The notes under the pieces were generated by a model. It made no database searches. It was not told where the DNA came from and saw only the letters and a program-made list of their open reading frames with translations. The position numbers and the translations under genes are program-made. Positions 1 to 7,540 of a DNA stretch of 41,109 nt are shown here, piece by piece. Each line of letters begins with the position of its first letter. Position 1 is the stretch's first letter. The DNA is from CAWKDC01 sp964383495 (GTDB lineage: Bacteria > Pseudomonadota > Gammaproteobacteria > JABCZS01): the NCBI GenBank assembly GCA_964383495.1, contig CAYLHG010000014.1:1-41109 (forward strand). Direction: 5' to 3'.

Positions 1-12
1 ATGCGCCCCTAC
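1..12. repeat. Right half of a dispersed GGGGCGCAT/ATGCGCCCC palindrome
   Basis: The first twelve bases (ATGCGCCCCTAC) are identical to part of the right arm of the perfect palindrome at 4513-4555. They also resemble the element at 29648-29675. The left arm would lie outside the window. Because the element contains ATG followed by sense codons for Arg-Pro, it can create a false start for the reading frame that follows. Confidence 0.5.
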
Positions 13-27
13 GAGAGGGTTTTGACT

Positions 28-288
28 ATGTTAACCGGGCCAGCAGCGACAGCGACAGCGATAGCATTAAGCGCAGCTGCTTATGAAGTACTTTCTTTCT
101 CTGACATTGCTCAGATAGGTATCTTCATGTATGCCCAGGACTGTGTGGAAAAGAGTGCTCAAGCACGACAGCCTGATTGGTTGGGAAGCGTTTGTGAACT
201 GCTGACAGCAGTCTATTTAACTTTACGCGATGGAGTAAATCCGCTGCAAGACACTCAAAAGCACAATAGAAAAAATGTGATAAAATAA
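28..288 (+). CDS. Small hypothetical protein, possibly 5'-truncated by the window edge
   Basis: I do not recognise this protein (86 residues from the ATG at 28). The open frame continues upstream to base 1, but those first codons come from a palindromic repeat, so I prefer the ATG at 28. It has a GAGAGG Shine-Dalgarno-like run at 13-18, about nine bases upstream. The N-terminal third is hydrophobic and alanine-rich (residues 3-25). The middle has a helical look with two cysteines, and the C-terminus is basic (ending KNVIK). It ends 28 bp before ygfB on the same strand. In many gammaproteobacteria zapA lies here, but this is not recognisably ZapA. It may be a lineage-specific small protein or a chance open frame. 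Confidence 0.35.
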   Translation: MLTGPAATATAIALSAAAYEVLSFSDIAQIGIFMYAQDCVEKSAQARQPDWLGSVCELLTAVYLTLRDGVNPLQDTQKHNRKNVIK

Positions 289-316
289 CACCCTTATCAC
301 CCAAAAGGCTTAGTGT

Positions 317-898
317 ATGTCAGAAATCAAACAACTTCCCAGCTTCGAAGAAGCAGCGCTTTTATTTTTACGTAATAAATGTCCCATCAACCCGAGTTAC
401 GCTCATGGGTATTGGGCAGGGTTAATTTGCGGTGGGCAAAGCGTGTCTCCTAAGGATTGGATCATGGCGTTATATGACAAACCTAACGCGTGGGATAAGT
501 TGTCTGCGGCATTAGCGCGGTTTTTTTTGGTGGTTGCCGAGGTGACGGTGGAGCAGTTATCGGATCCTCATTACGCTTTTCAATTATTGCTGCCAGATGA
601 TGAAGATCCTCTGGATGAACGGTTAGCGTCTTTATGCGAGTGGGTCCGGGCGTTTCTGGTAGGGTTTGAAGCACAAGGTAAAATCCAGCCACGGCCTATG
701 CTTTCTGCAGAATCTAAAGAAGCGTTAGAAGATTTAGAAGAAATCACTTCATTATCTGTTACCTTTAATGATGCAGAAACAGAAGAGCAAGACTATGCTG
801 AAGTAGTAGAATACGTACGCTTGGCAGTATTATTATTGCATCAAGAAATGTTGAATGCGCGCAGCCAGGGCGCGGTGCATCCTCCTTATGTACATTAG
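317..898 (+). CDS. ygfB: UPF0149 family protein YgfB
   Basis: This 193-residue protein belongs to the UPF0149/YgfB family. The N-terminal half carries the family's helical pattern, with the HGYWAGLICGG stretch near residues 29-39. An acidic segment (LLPDDEDPLDERL) and the WVRAFLVGFEAQG stretch follow in the middle. The family is all-helical and usually about 180-195 residues, so the gene appears full length. Position supports the call: ygfB lies directly upstream of pepP and ubiH in many gammaproteobacteria, and here pepP begins 12 bp after the stop. The molecular role is not established from the sequence; in some species YgfB homologues have been linked to gene regulation. The ribosome-binding site is weak (AAGG about ten bases before the ATG). 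Confidence 0.85.
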   Translation: MSEIKQLPSFEEAALLFLRNKCPINPSYAHGYWAGLICGGQSVSPKDWIMALYDKPNAWDKLSAALARFFLVVAEVTVEQLSDPHYAFQLLLPDDEDPLDERLASLCEWVRAFLVGFEAQGKIQPRPMLSAESKEALEDLEEITSLSVTFNDAETEEQDYAEVVEYVRLAVLLLHQEMLNARSQGAVHPPYVH

Positions 899-910
899 AA
901 CAGGCTCCCT

Positions 911-2197
911 ATGGATCAGACATATCAGAAAAGGCGAACAGCTTTACTAAACCAATTGCCGGCAAACAGTGTGGCACTTATTCCTTCTGCTCCCAAAAAA
1001 ATGCGCACAGAAACAGCAGAATATCCCTATCGTCAAAATAATGATTTTTATTATTTAACAGGATTTTGCGAGAAAAATGCTTTATTAGTTTTAATTGCTG
1101 GAAGTTCTCCTCAAACTATTTTATTTTGTGAACCTAAAGATCCTGAAATAGAATGTTGGGAAGGAGAACGTTTGGGCGTTGAGAAGGCGGTAGAAACGCT
1201 GGGTGTTTCAAAAGCTTACTCTTATTTGCAATGCGCGGAAATATTACCTAGCTTGGTACACCAAAAAACGATTTATGCTCATTTAGCAACGCTCAATCAA
1301 TTGCCGTGGTTAAAGGAAATATTGAATAATCTTCATATTGATCTGGGTGAAAGTATTAGCGCAATGATTGCAGAAATGCGCGTGATCAAATCTCCCGAAG
1401 AAATAGCGCTGATGCAAAAAGCCGTGGATATTTCGGTGTCAGCACATCTTGCCGGCATGTGTTCTGTGCGCCCTGGGCAATATGAATATCAATTGGCTGC
1501 ATTATACGAATTTATCTTTGCTAAAAATGGCGCGCAAGCACCCGCTTACAATTCTATTGTGGGTGGCGGCAAAAACGCGTGTGTTTTGCATTATGTGAAA
1601 AACAATGCAATATTTATGCCGGGTGATTTAGTGTTAGTCGATGCAGCGGCAGAGTATGAGGGATATGCGGCGGACATTACGCGCACATTTCCTGTGTCTG
1701 GAAAATTCAGCGGGCCACAGCGTGATTTGTATCAAATTGTATTGGCCGCACAGCAAGATGCGATTGCAACAATGAAACCAGGATCTGATTTTAAACAAAT
1801 GCAATATGCCGCTGTTCGTACGTTAACGCAAGGTTTAATAGATTTAGGAATTTTAAAAGGTTCATTAGATGATAATATTGAACAAAAAACGTATCGCACA
1901 TATTACATGCATTCCGCAGGGCATTGGTTAGGGTTAGACGTGCACGATGTAGGAAAATATCAACAACATGAACATCAACGGCCTTTTGAACCCAATATGA
2001 CGATGACAATAGAGCCTGGTTTGTATATGTCTCCCAATGAACATTTAGATGAACAATGGTGGAACATTGGCATTCGGATTGAGGATGATGTGCGCATTAC
2101 AGAAGATGGGTGCGATATTTTATCCAAATCGTTAGTAAAATCGATAGAAGGCATTGAAGCATTAATGCGGGAGCGGCCGTTTGAGTATGAAGTATGA
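911..2197 (+). CDS. pepP: Xaa-Pro aminopeptidase (aminopeptidase P II)
   Basis: Cytosolic dinuclear-metal (Mn2+) peptidase of the M24 family that removes N-terminal residues preceding proline. At 428 residues it matches the usual PepP length (about 440). The N-terminal creatinase-like domain covers roughly residues 1-165, with the characteristic NNDFYYLTGF motif at about 43-52. The catalytic pita-bread domain follows. Metal ligands are recognisable: the two Asp of LVDAAAEYEGYAADITRTF, His in HSAGHWLGLDVHD, Glu in TIEPGLY and Glu in GIRIEDDV. The gene starts 12 bp after ygfB, and its 3' end overlaps the start of ubiH, so the four genes from ygfB to ubiI are probably co-transcribed. No sign of damage. 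Confidence 0.95.
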   Translation: MDQTYQKRRTALLNQLPANSVALIPSAPKKMRTETAEYPYRQNNDFYYLTGFCEKNALLVLIAGSSPQTILFCEPKDPEIECWEGERLGVEKAVETLGVSKAYSYLQCAEILPSLVHQKTIYAHLATLNQLPWLKEILNNLHIDLGESISAMIAEMRVIKSPEEIALMQKAVDISVSAHLAGMCSVRPGQYEYQLAALYEFIFAKNGAQAPAYNSIVGGGKNACVLHYVKNNAIFMPGDLVLVDAAAEYEGYAADITRTFPVSGKFSGPQRDLYQIVLAAQQDAIATMKPGSDFKQMQYAAVRTLTQGLIDLGILKGSLDDNIEQKTYRTYYMHSAGHWLGLDVHDVGKYQQHEHQRPFEPNMTMTIEPGLYMSPNEHLDEQWWNIGIRIEDDVRITEDGCDILSKSLVKSIEGIEALMRERPFEYEV

Positions 2198-3329
2198 TGT
2201 TATCGTTCTCGGCGGTGGCTTTGTTGGCCACGCCTTACGCATTGCTTGTACGAAATTAGGGTTATCCGTTTGTCTTGTTGATGCAAAACCACCCGTACAC
2301 ACACCAACCACCGATGGCAGAGCCATTGCATTATCTTACACATCTGTTTTGTTGCTTGAAAAATTAGATGTGTGGCAAGATATTGCGCTTCACGCAACAC
2401 CGATTGAAACGGTGCAGGTTTCTGCGCAAGGGCGTTTAGGAACATTGCGCTTCAAAGCAAAAGATTTAAACATCCCGTATTTAGGGCAAGTGGTGCCTGC
2501 GCCATTATTAGGAAAGGCATTGGTTGAAAAATATGCTGATCAAGCTACAAAAATGCCATTTTCTGCAGTAAATTTGCGTGTTGATGCAGATCACATTCAA
2601 GTCGAATTAGATAACAATGATATATTAACGACATCATTAACATTAGCATGTGATGGCACAGCATCTTTTTGTCGTGATTATTTTCGCATGGAGTGCGAGC
2701 AAACCCTGTCAAATAAAAAAGCATTAGTCGTAGGTGTTTCGCTTGAAAAGCCGTTAGGGACTTGTGCATTTCAGCGTTTAACCAAACAGGGTGTGTGCGC
2801 GATGTTACCGTTGCAGGGGAATAAGGCAACAGTGGTATTATCCATGAAAGAGGACGACGCCGATCACGTAAATGGATTAAGTGACGCAGCATTTTTAATG
2901 ATATTAAATGAGATATGGGGCGGGCGCTTTGGCGAAATAAAAATAGAAGGTAAGCGTTTTTCGTATCCTTTGCAACACATTTATGTGCGACATCCTATAG
3001 CCGAGCGTGTGATTTTAATGGGGAATGCAGCACATACGTTAAACCCCATTGCTGCGCAAGGATTAAACTTAGCATTGCGAGATATTGCGAAGTTGTATGA
3101 TATCTTAGAAGATGCAAAAGCGTTGAAACAAGATTTGGGTAATAACGTACCGAAAATATATTGTGATCGAATACAATCGTCGCACGAGCGTATGGAGCGT
3201 ATCACAGATTACTTGGTGAATTTATCTTATGCTGATTATTTATCACCTTTGCGTGGGATAGGATTAACATTATTGCAGCATGCGCCGTTTATTAGAAATA
3301 AGTGCGCGAGGATGTTTGCAGGAATGTAG
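2187..3329 (+). CDS. ubiH: 2-octaprenyl-6-methoxyphenol hydroxylase UbiH
   Basis: FAD-dependent aromatic-ring monooxygenase of the UbiH/COQ6 family, which adds a hydroxyl to the ubiquinone precursor ring. The N-terminus has the dinucleotide-binding GGGFVG loop. The middle has the UbiH-type segment IETVQVSAQGRLGTLRF and YLGQVVPAPLLGKAL. The late FAD motif reads GNAAHTLNPIAAQGLNL, with GN instead of GD as in E. coli UbiH. Length is 380 residues from the ATG at 2187. A TTG at 2181 is an alternative start, better spaced from the GGGAG at 2169-2173, and would add two residues. The start lies inside the end of pepP, which indicates translational coupling. UbiH was chosen over UbiF/UbiI because of the GN motif and the gene order pepP-ubiH-ubiI. 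Confidence 0.9.
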   Translation: MKYDVIVLGGGFVGHALRIACTKLGLSVCLVDAKPPVHTPTTDGRAIALSYTSVLLLEKLDVWQDIALHATPIETVQVSAQGRLGTLRFKAKDLNIPYLGQVVPAPLLGKALVEKYADQATKMPFSAVNLRVDADHIQVELDNNDILTTSLTLACDGTASFCRDYFRMECEQTLSNKKALVVGVSLEKPLGTCAFQRLTKQGVCAMLPLQGNKATVVLSMKEDDADHVNGLSDAAFLMILNEIWGGRFGEIKIEGKRFSYPLQHIYVRHPIAERVILMGNAAHTLNPIAAQGLNLALRDIAKLYDILEDAKALKQDLGNNVPKIYCDRIQSSHERMERITDYLVNLSYADYLSPLRGIGLTLLQHAPFIRNKCARMFAGM

Positions 3330-3350
3330 TAGAGATAAGGTTGCAAATAT

Positions 3351-4469
3351 ATGTACGACATCATCATCACCGGTGCTGGACTTGTAGGCACAACATTGGC
3401 ATTGGCATTAGAGCAAGCAGGTTTCAATATTGCGTTAATTGATGCAAAACCGCGCTTAACAACACAGTACGCAAACGATTTACGCACCGTCGCGTTATCA
3501 CACACCTCTGTGCGTTGGTTACAAAAAACAGGCGTGTGGAATGCATTACCAGAAGAGGCAAAATCCTCCTATCAAAAAATGTGTATTTTTGAACATCATG
3601 GACCGAAGCTTCATTTTAATGCAAATGAAGCAAACTTGCCTTCGTTGGGTTACATGGTTTCACATGATCAATTATTATTAGCAGCGCAATCATTATTAAA
3701 GAACGATGTTTTTTTTAGCACGTGCGTGGAAAATTTGTCGCAAGATGCAGATCAAATAGTATTATCTTTCGACAATCAGCAACAAATCAAAGCAAAAATA
3801 TTATTAGGCTGTGACGGTGCCGACTCTTTTTTGCGGAAAGCGCTTGGCATGACTCAGCAAACGCGCCCTTACCATCAGCATGCGTTAGTGGCCGTTTTGC
3901 AGTGCGAACGATGGCATGAGCATACTGCATGGCAATGTTTTTCAAAAGACGCCGTGATGGGTTTGCTTCCGTTGCACGATCGTCACCAAGTAAATATGGT
4001 GTGGAGTTTGAACAGTGATTTGGCAAAGCAATATGTGACATTGTCAAAAGAAATGCTAGAGCAACATATTCAATCGATGTTTGGGGATGATTTAGGAAAA
4101 TTAACGATCGTATCTGCGCACGTTGCAACATTTCCACTAGTAGCCCGGCATTCGCATGAGTACGGTGCGGGAAGAGTTATTTTGTTAGGAGATGCGATAC
4201 ACACCGTGCATCCATTAGCGGGGCAGGGGGTGAATTTAGGTTTCTTAGATGCGGCAGCAATGGTGGAGTGTTTAGTAGATGTTCACCAACCCCCTCTTTC
4301 CCGCTTCGAACGAAGACGCAAAGCGCATAATTTTTTGATGATGCATTTGATGACGGTATTAAAAGCGTATTATGCAAGCGAGAAGGGCGCTTGGATGCGG
4401 CATGCAGGTGTGCGGTTGTTGGATAGATCGGGTTGGGTGAAGAAGATGTTGATAGGGTGTGTTTCGTAG
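3351..4469 (+). CDS. ubiI: FAD-dependent ubiquinone-biosynthesis hydroxylase (UbiI/VisC type)
   Basis: A second member of the same flavin monooxygenase family as ubiH (372 residues), 21 bp downstream. Visible are the N-terminal FAD loop GAGLVG, the internal GCDGADSFLR motif at about residues 153-162 and the late FAD/substrate motif GDAIHTVHPLAGQGVNLGFLD. It carries the usual GD of UbiI/UbiF rather than the GN of UbiH. By position it corresponds to visC/ubiI of E. coli, which hydroxylates C5 of the ubiquinone ring. Legionellales may use different regiospecificities (UbiI, UbiL, UbiM or UbiF types), so the exact ring carbon is uncertain. It ends the + strand operon and is followed by a strong palindrome. 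Confidence 0.82.
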   Translation: MYDIIITGAGLVGTTLALALEQAGFNIALIDAKPRLTTQYANDLRTVALSHTSVRWLQKTGVWNALPEEAKSSYQKMCIFEHHGPKLHFNANEANLPSLGYMVSHDQLLLAAQSLLKNDVFFSTCVENLSQDADQIVLSFDNQQQIKAKILLGCDGADSFLRKALGMTQQTRPYHQHALVAVLQCERWHEHTAWQCFSKDAVMGLLPLHDRHQVNMVWSLNSDLAKQYVTLSKEMLEQHIQSMFGDDLGKLTIVSAHVATFPLVARHSHEYGAGRVILLGDAIHTVHPLAGQGVNLGFLDAAAMVECLVDVHQPPLSRFERRRKAHNFLMMHLMTVLKAYYASEKGAWMRHAGVRLLDRSGWVKKMLIGCVS

Positions 4470-4512
4470 CATCGCGTTTGGTAAATGCCTTGCGGTAGTG
4501 GGGCAATATCGT

Positions 4513-4555
4513 TCTAGCTTGTAGGGGCGCATATAATGCGCCCCTACAAGCTAGA
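4513..4555. repeat. Perfect palindrome, 20-bp arms with a 3-base loop
   Basis: Bases 4513-4532 and 4536-4555 are exact reverse complements, separated by ATA. The core is GTAGGGGCGCAT/ATGCGCCCCTAC. It lies between ubiI (+) and a convergent minus-strand gene. It could fold into a very stable RNA hairpin on either strand and act as a bidirectional terminator, although no T-run follows it. Related copies lie at 1-12 and 29648-29675, so it is better seen as a dispersed repeat (REP- or MITE-like). Confidence 0.85.
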
Positions 4556-4602
4556 GGTACCAGAGTCATACTTTTTCCGCTACGTCTGCCAACAGCTTCA
4601 TG

Positions 4603-5841
4603 CTATCTGGGATTATAGTTATTATTATTTGCTCCTGGGCCGTAATTATTCTCAAACAGCGGCGCTGATGGGGGATGGTTATTGTTATTATTGTTATTAT
4701 TATTGCGGTAGTACGAAGCAACAGGTGCAGCACCTTGATTCTGATGCACTTGCTTCGCATCACCCGCATCCAATCGTCTATTCGCCTTAATACACTTCGC
4801 AGTGTTTTCACCTGCTTTGTACAAGAACATTCCTGTGAGTGCTGAAGCAAGGGCCGCCACTACTTTGAATTCGGGCGACTCATCTTGCGTGTAGCCCCAT
4901 ACAGTCAACGCTAACGCAGCACCCGATAAAACCAACATAAATACAGCTGCATTGAAACGATCAACAACTTTGTCGTCTCGCGCTTCGCTGCTATAGACTG
5001 GTGGTTTCGTGTCATTAGGCGCAGTCATTGCGTTAGATACCGCTTTGACACCTGTTAAGAAACCCGTGAGCACTAATAATGCTCCGAACCCTTTCAGCAT
5101 GTTTTCCATGTTGAAGAGTAATTCTTTCGGATCATCTGGCGTACCAGACATCCCTACAATGCCATAGCCGATAATGCCTAGTAAGGCTAAGCCAAGTAAA
5201 CCAGTGAGCCATTTTTGTTGTAGCCTTTCTCTGGAAGGAAGATAGCTATAATACGTATTGTCATTATCACTAGAGGTTTTACTATGGTCTTTAGTGTAGT
5301 ACTCTTTATAAAAATCAACGCTTACTGCTTGGCATATTGCAATCACTGGAGCGAGTGCAATAGCAAACAAGCCTACATTTTCCCCAAGATCTGAGTCAGC
5401 CTTAATTGCACTTGCAGCTAATACAGCACAAACGAGTGTTAACCCTACGGCAAAATTACTCCAAGCTTTGGCTGCGCTGAGATCTTTATCAACAGGTTTA
5501 ACCCAGAAATTCTCATGAAGAGCACGTTCTTGGGCCAATCTATCTTGTTCTGCCACATTCCAAGCCCAGCAGCCGAACACAACGGCACCTGCTAAGCCAA
5601 GGGTAAGAATACGAAGATCAAGCAGTGCTTCATCTCCAATTAATTCAGGATCCGTTTCCCCTGCTTCCAGCAAGTTGCGTAAGCGGGTTAATTCGTAAGC
5701 AGCAAAGCTAACAAGCCCAAGTGCAATCACAGCAGACATGCCGCCGACTATTTTGGAGGATGTTCTCTCGTTTTTCTCCAAAACTTCATCGGGGACAAGA
5801 TAGTAAGGATTAACGTAATACCATTGTTGGTGATCTTTCAT
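4603..5841 (-). CDS. Multi-pass membrane protein of unknown function with poly-Asn tail
   Basis: Not a family I recognise. From the ATG at 5841 the protein has 412 residues; the adjacent ATG at 5844 is possible. A GGAG at 5849-5852 sits seven bases upstream. A longer frame back to 5889 is unlikely because its start overlaps the predicted -10 box at 5888-5893. About eight hydrophobic segments are visible, for example VGGMSAVIALGLVSFAAY, LTLGLAGAVVFGCWAW, LLGLALLGIIGYGIVGM and FMLVLSGAALALTVWGY. The soluble C-terminal tail is rich in Asn, Pro and Tyr and contains nine consecutive Asn followed by a shorter NNNN. It stands alone, convergent with ubiI and divergent from gcvT. The tail could be a host-exposed or protein-binding region, but that is speculation. 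Confidence 0.8.
   Translation of the reverse strand: MKDHQQWYYVNPYYLVPDEVLEKNERTSSKIVGGMSAVIALGLVSFAAYELTRLRNLLEAGETDPELIGDEALLDLRILTLGLAGAVVFGCWAWNVAEQDRLAQERALHENFWVKPVDKDLSAAKAWSNFAVGLTLVCAVLAASAIKADSDLGENVGLFAIALAPVIAICQAVSVDFYKEYYTKDHSKTSSDNDNTYYSYLPSRERLQQKWLTGLLGLALLGIIGYGIVGMSGTPDDPKELLFNMENMLKGFGALLVLTGFLTGVKAVSNAMTAPNDTKPPVYSSEARDDKVVDRFNAAVFMLVLSGAALALTVWGYTQDESPEFKVVAALASALTGMFLYKAGENTAKCIKANRRLDAGDAKQVHQNQGAAPVASYYRNNNNNNNNNHPPSAPLFENNYGPGANNNNYNPR
4678..4704. repeat. Trinucleotide (ATT/GTT) microsatellite encoding nine Asn
   Basis: Nine consecutive ATT or GTT triplets on the + strand read as AAT/AAC Asn codons of the minus-strand membrane protein gene. Slippage here would change the number of Asn residues without shifting the frame, so the length may vary between strains. 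Confidence 0.85.
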
Positions 5842-5887
5842 CATTATTCTCCGCGATGGGTTAATTACTAAATTGAGTCTCGAAAGC

Positions 5888-5917
5888 ACAGTACCATTTT
5901 GTTAAATCAGGTGTCAA
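5888..5917 (-). promoter_or_regulatory. Predicted sigma-70 promoter for the 4603-5841 membrane gene
   Basis: On the minus strand there is a consensus -35 TTGACA (5912-5917), an 18-bp spacer and -10 TACTGT (5888-5893) with an extended TG one base upstream. Transcription would begin near 5881, about 40 bases before the preferred ATG at 5841. This supports the shorter protein start. Confidence 0.6.
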
Positions 5918-5963
5918 TACCTATCACCAAACATAGTTTCGAAAAGCTTAAAAACCTTAATTA

Positions 5964-5992
5964 TTGATTTCACTCATACCTTATGCTATGTT
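5964..5992 (+). promoter_or_regulatory. Predicted sigma-70 promoter for the gcv operon
   Basis: A TTGATT -35 (5964-5969), 17-bp spacer and TATGTT -10 (5987-5992) lie just upstream of gcvT, predicting a start near 5999 and a leader of about 30 bases. Such a short leader leaves no room for a glycine riboswitch between promoter and gene. Confidence 0.5.
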
Positions 5993-6027
5993 CCCTCTAA
6001 TAATGAGCGGTTAACACAGGATGTACC

Positions 6028-7140
6028 ATGATGCAACGACGCACCGTATTATTTGATACTCATGTAGAAAGCCACGGAAAAATGGTTCCTTTCGCTGGTT
6101 GGGAAATGCCCATCCACTACGGTTCTCAACTACAAGAACATCACGCTGTGCGCCAACACGTAGGCATCTTTGATGTCTCTCACATGACGCTGGTTGATCT
6201 CGAAGGCCCAGACACCGAAGCTTTTCTCATGCATCTTCTCGCTAACGACGTGCGCAAAATTGCTCAGCCCGGTGGTGCATTGTATAGTTGCATGTTGAAC
6301 TTTGAGGGCGGGGTTATTGATGATCTTATCGTTTACCATATTTCTAAAGATTATTACCGCATTGTATTTAACGCTTCTACGCGAGATATTGTATGCGCAT
6401 GGCTGATTGAACATTTAAATAAGCAAGATGTCACGCTCACGTTACGTGATGAAGATGCCATGATAGCCATTCAAGGCCCAGAATCCATGAATTGTTTGTC
6501 AACATTATTAACACCCGCGCAAGCAGGCGCTTTGGCGACACTCAAACCTTTTAAAACATTGGCTGCAGATAGTTTATTCATTGCGCGAACAGGATACACT
6601 GGCGAAGATGGGTTTGAAATCATTCTTCCTCAATCCAAAGCAGTTGATTTTTGGCATCGTGCTGTGCAAGCGGGTGCAAAACCGTGTGGATTAGGCGCGC
6701 GAGATACGCTACGCTTAGAAACTGGATTAAATTTGTTTGGAACGGATATGGATCCGCACCATACACCATTGGATTCTAATTTAACTTGGACTGTATCGTT
6801 CACTGACGATAGAGCATTTGTAGGGAAAGAAGCGCTGTTAGCATTAATGAACAAACCTCATGCTATTTTAGTGGGGATAGTATTGTTAGATAAAGGCGTG
6901 CTGCGCAACTATTTGCCAGTGACGTCACATGATGGCATGAAAGGCGTTATCACCAGTGGCAGTTTTTCGCCCACCTTGGGGCGAGGAATTGCGATGGCGC
7001 GCGTGCCGCAGGGTTTTGGGCCTCTTTGCGAAGTGTGGGTAAGGGAAAAGCCTGTGAAAGGGCGTGTGGTACCGTTACCTTTCTTACGCAAAGGTCGCTC
7101 GCTTATTGAGGATTTGATAAAGGAATCGTGTCATGAGTGA
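6028..7140 (+). CDS. gcvT: Glycine cleavage system T protein (aminomethyltransferase)
   Basis: Tetrahydrofolate-dependent aminomethyltransferase. It takes the aminomethyl group from the lipoyl arm of GcvH and forms methylene-THF plus ammonia. The 370-residue protein has the family's usual length. Typical motifs run in order: VPFAGWEMPIHY near residues 20-31, GIFDVSHM near 46-53, GGVIDDLIVY near 94-103, GYTGEDGFEI near 189-198 and GARDTLRLE near 223-231. The start is ATG-ATG at 6028/6031, with AGGA about six bases upstream of the first. The last eight bases overlap gcvH, so the two are translationally coupled. It is the first gene of a four-gene glycine cleavage operon. Confidence 0.96.
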   Translation: MMQRRTVLFDTHVESHGKMVPFAGWEMPIHYGSQLQEHHAVRQHVGIFDVSHMTLVDLEGPDTEAFLMHLLANDVRKIAQPGGALYSCMLNFEGGVIDDLIVYHISKDYYRIVFNASTRDIVCAWLIEHLNKQDVTLTLRDEDAMIAIQGPESMNCLSTLLTPAQAGALATLKPFKTLAADSLFIARTGYTGEDGFEIILPQSKAVDFWHRAVQAGAKPCGLGARDTLRLETGLNLFGTDMDPHHTPLDSNLTWTVSFTDDRAFVGKEALLALMNKPHAILVGIVLLDKGVLRNYLPVTSHDGMKGVITSGSFSPTLGRGIAMARVPQGFGPLCEVWVREKPVKGRVVPLPFLRKGRSLIEDLIKESCHE

Positions 7141-7528
7141 ACTTCCGTCTGATTTAATGTATACCAAATCTCACGAATGGGTGCGTGATGAAGGTGATCA
7201 TGTATTTACCATTGGTATTACCGATGTCGCGCAATCATTGTTGGGTGATTTAGTGTATGTCGAATTGCCCGCTGTGGGTGATGCTGTAGAACAAGGGGAT
7301 GAGTGCGGTGTTGTGGAATCGGTAAAAGCAGCGTCAGATGTGTACGCGCCCATTGATGGCGAAGTGGAGGCTGTCAATACAGCTTTGTTATCTCATCCTG
7401 AGCAAGTCAATACGGATCCTTATGAAGGCGGATGGTTGTATCGATTAAGAGCAACAGATCCTTCTCAATTTAAACATTTATTGACTGCAGATGAGTATGC
7501 AGAAGAGGCTGAAGAGTCAATGGCATAA
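7133..7528 (+). CDS. gcvH: Glycine cleavage system H protein (lipoyl carrier)
   Basis: Small lipoylated carrier (131 residues) that shuttles the aminomethyl intermediate between the P, T and L proteins. The lipoyl-attachment Lys is residue 65, in the motif VVESVKAASDVYAPIDGEV. The N-terminal KSHEWV and the later PYEGGWLYRL are also family signatures. The ATG overlaps the 3' end of gcvT and is preceded by AAGGAATCG. Lipoylation would need LipA/LipB, which are not in this window. Confidence 0.96.
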   Translation: MSELPSDLMYTKSHEWVRDEGDHVFTIGITDVAQSLLGDLVYVELPAVGDAVEQGDECGVVESVKAASDVYAPIDGEVEAVNTALLSHPEQVNTDPYEGGWLYRLRATDPSQFKHLLTADEYAEEAEESMA

Positions 7529-7540
7529 GGAATGTGTTGA

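Noticed and set aside
5845..5889. N-terminal extension of the minus-strand membrane protein to 5889
   Set aside because: The extension overlaps a predicted -10 box at 5888-5893, while GGAG is correctly placed for the ATG at 5841/5844.
5890..6027. Glycine riboswitch upstream of gcvT
   Set aside because: No tandem aptamer motifs are visible, and the likely promoter is only about 35 bases before the gene.
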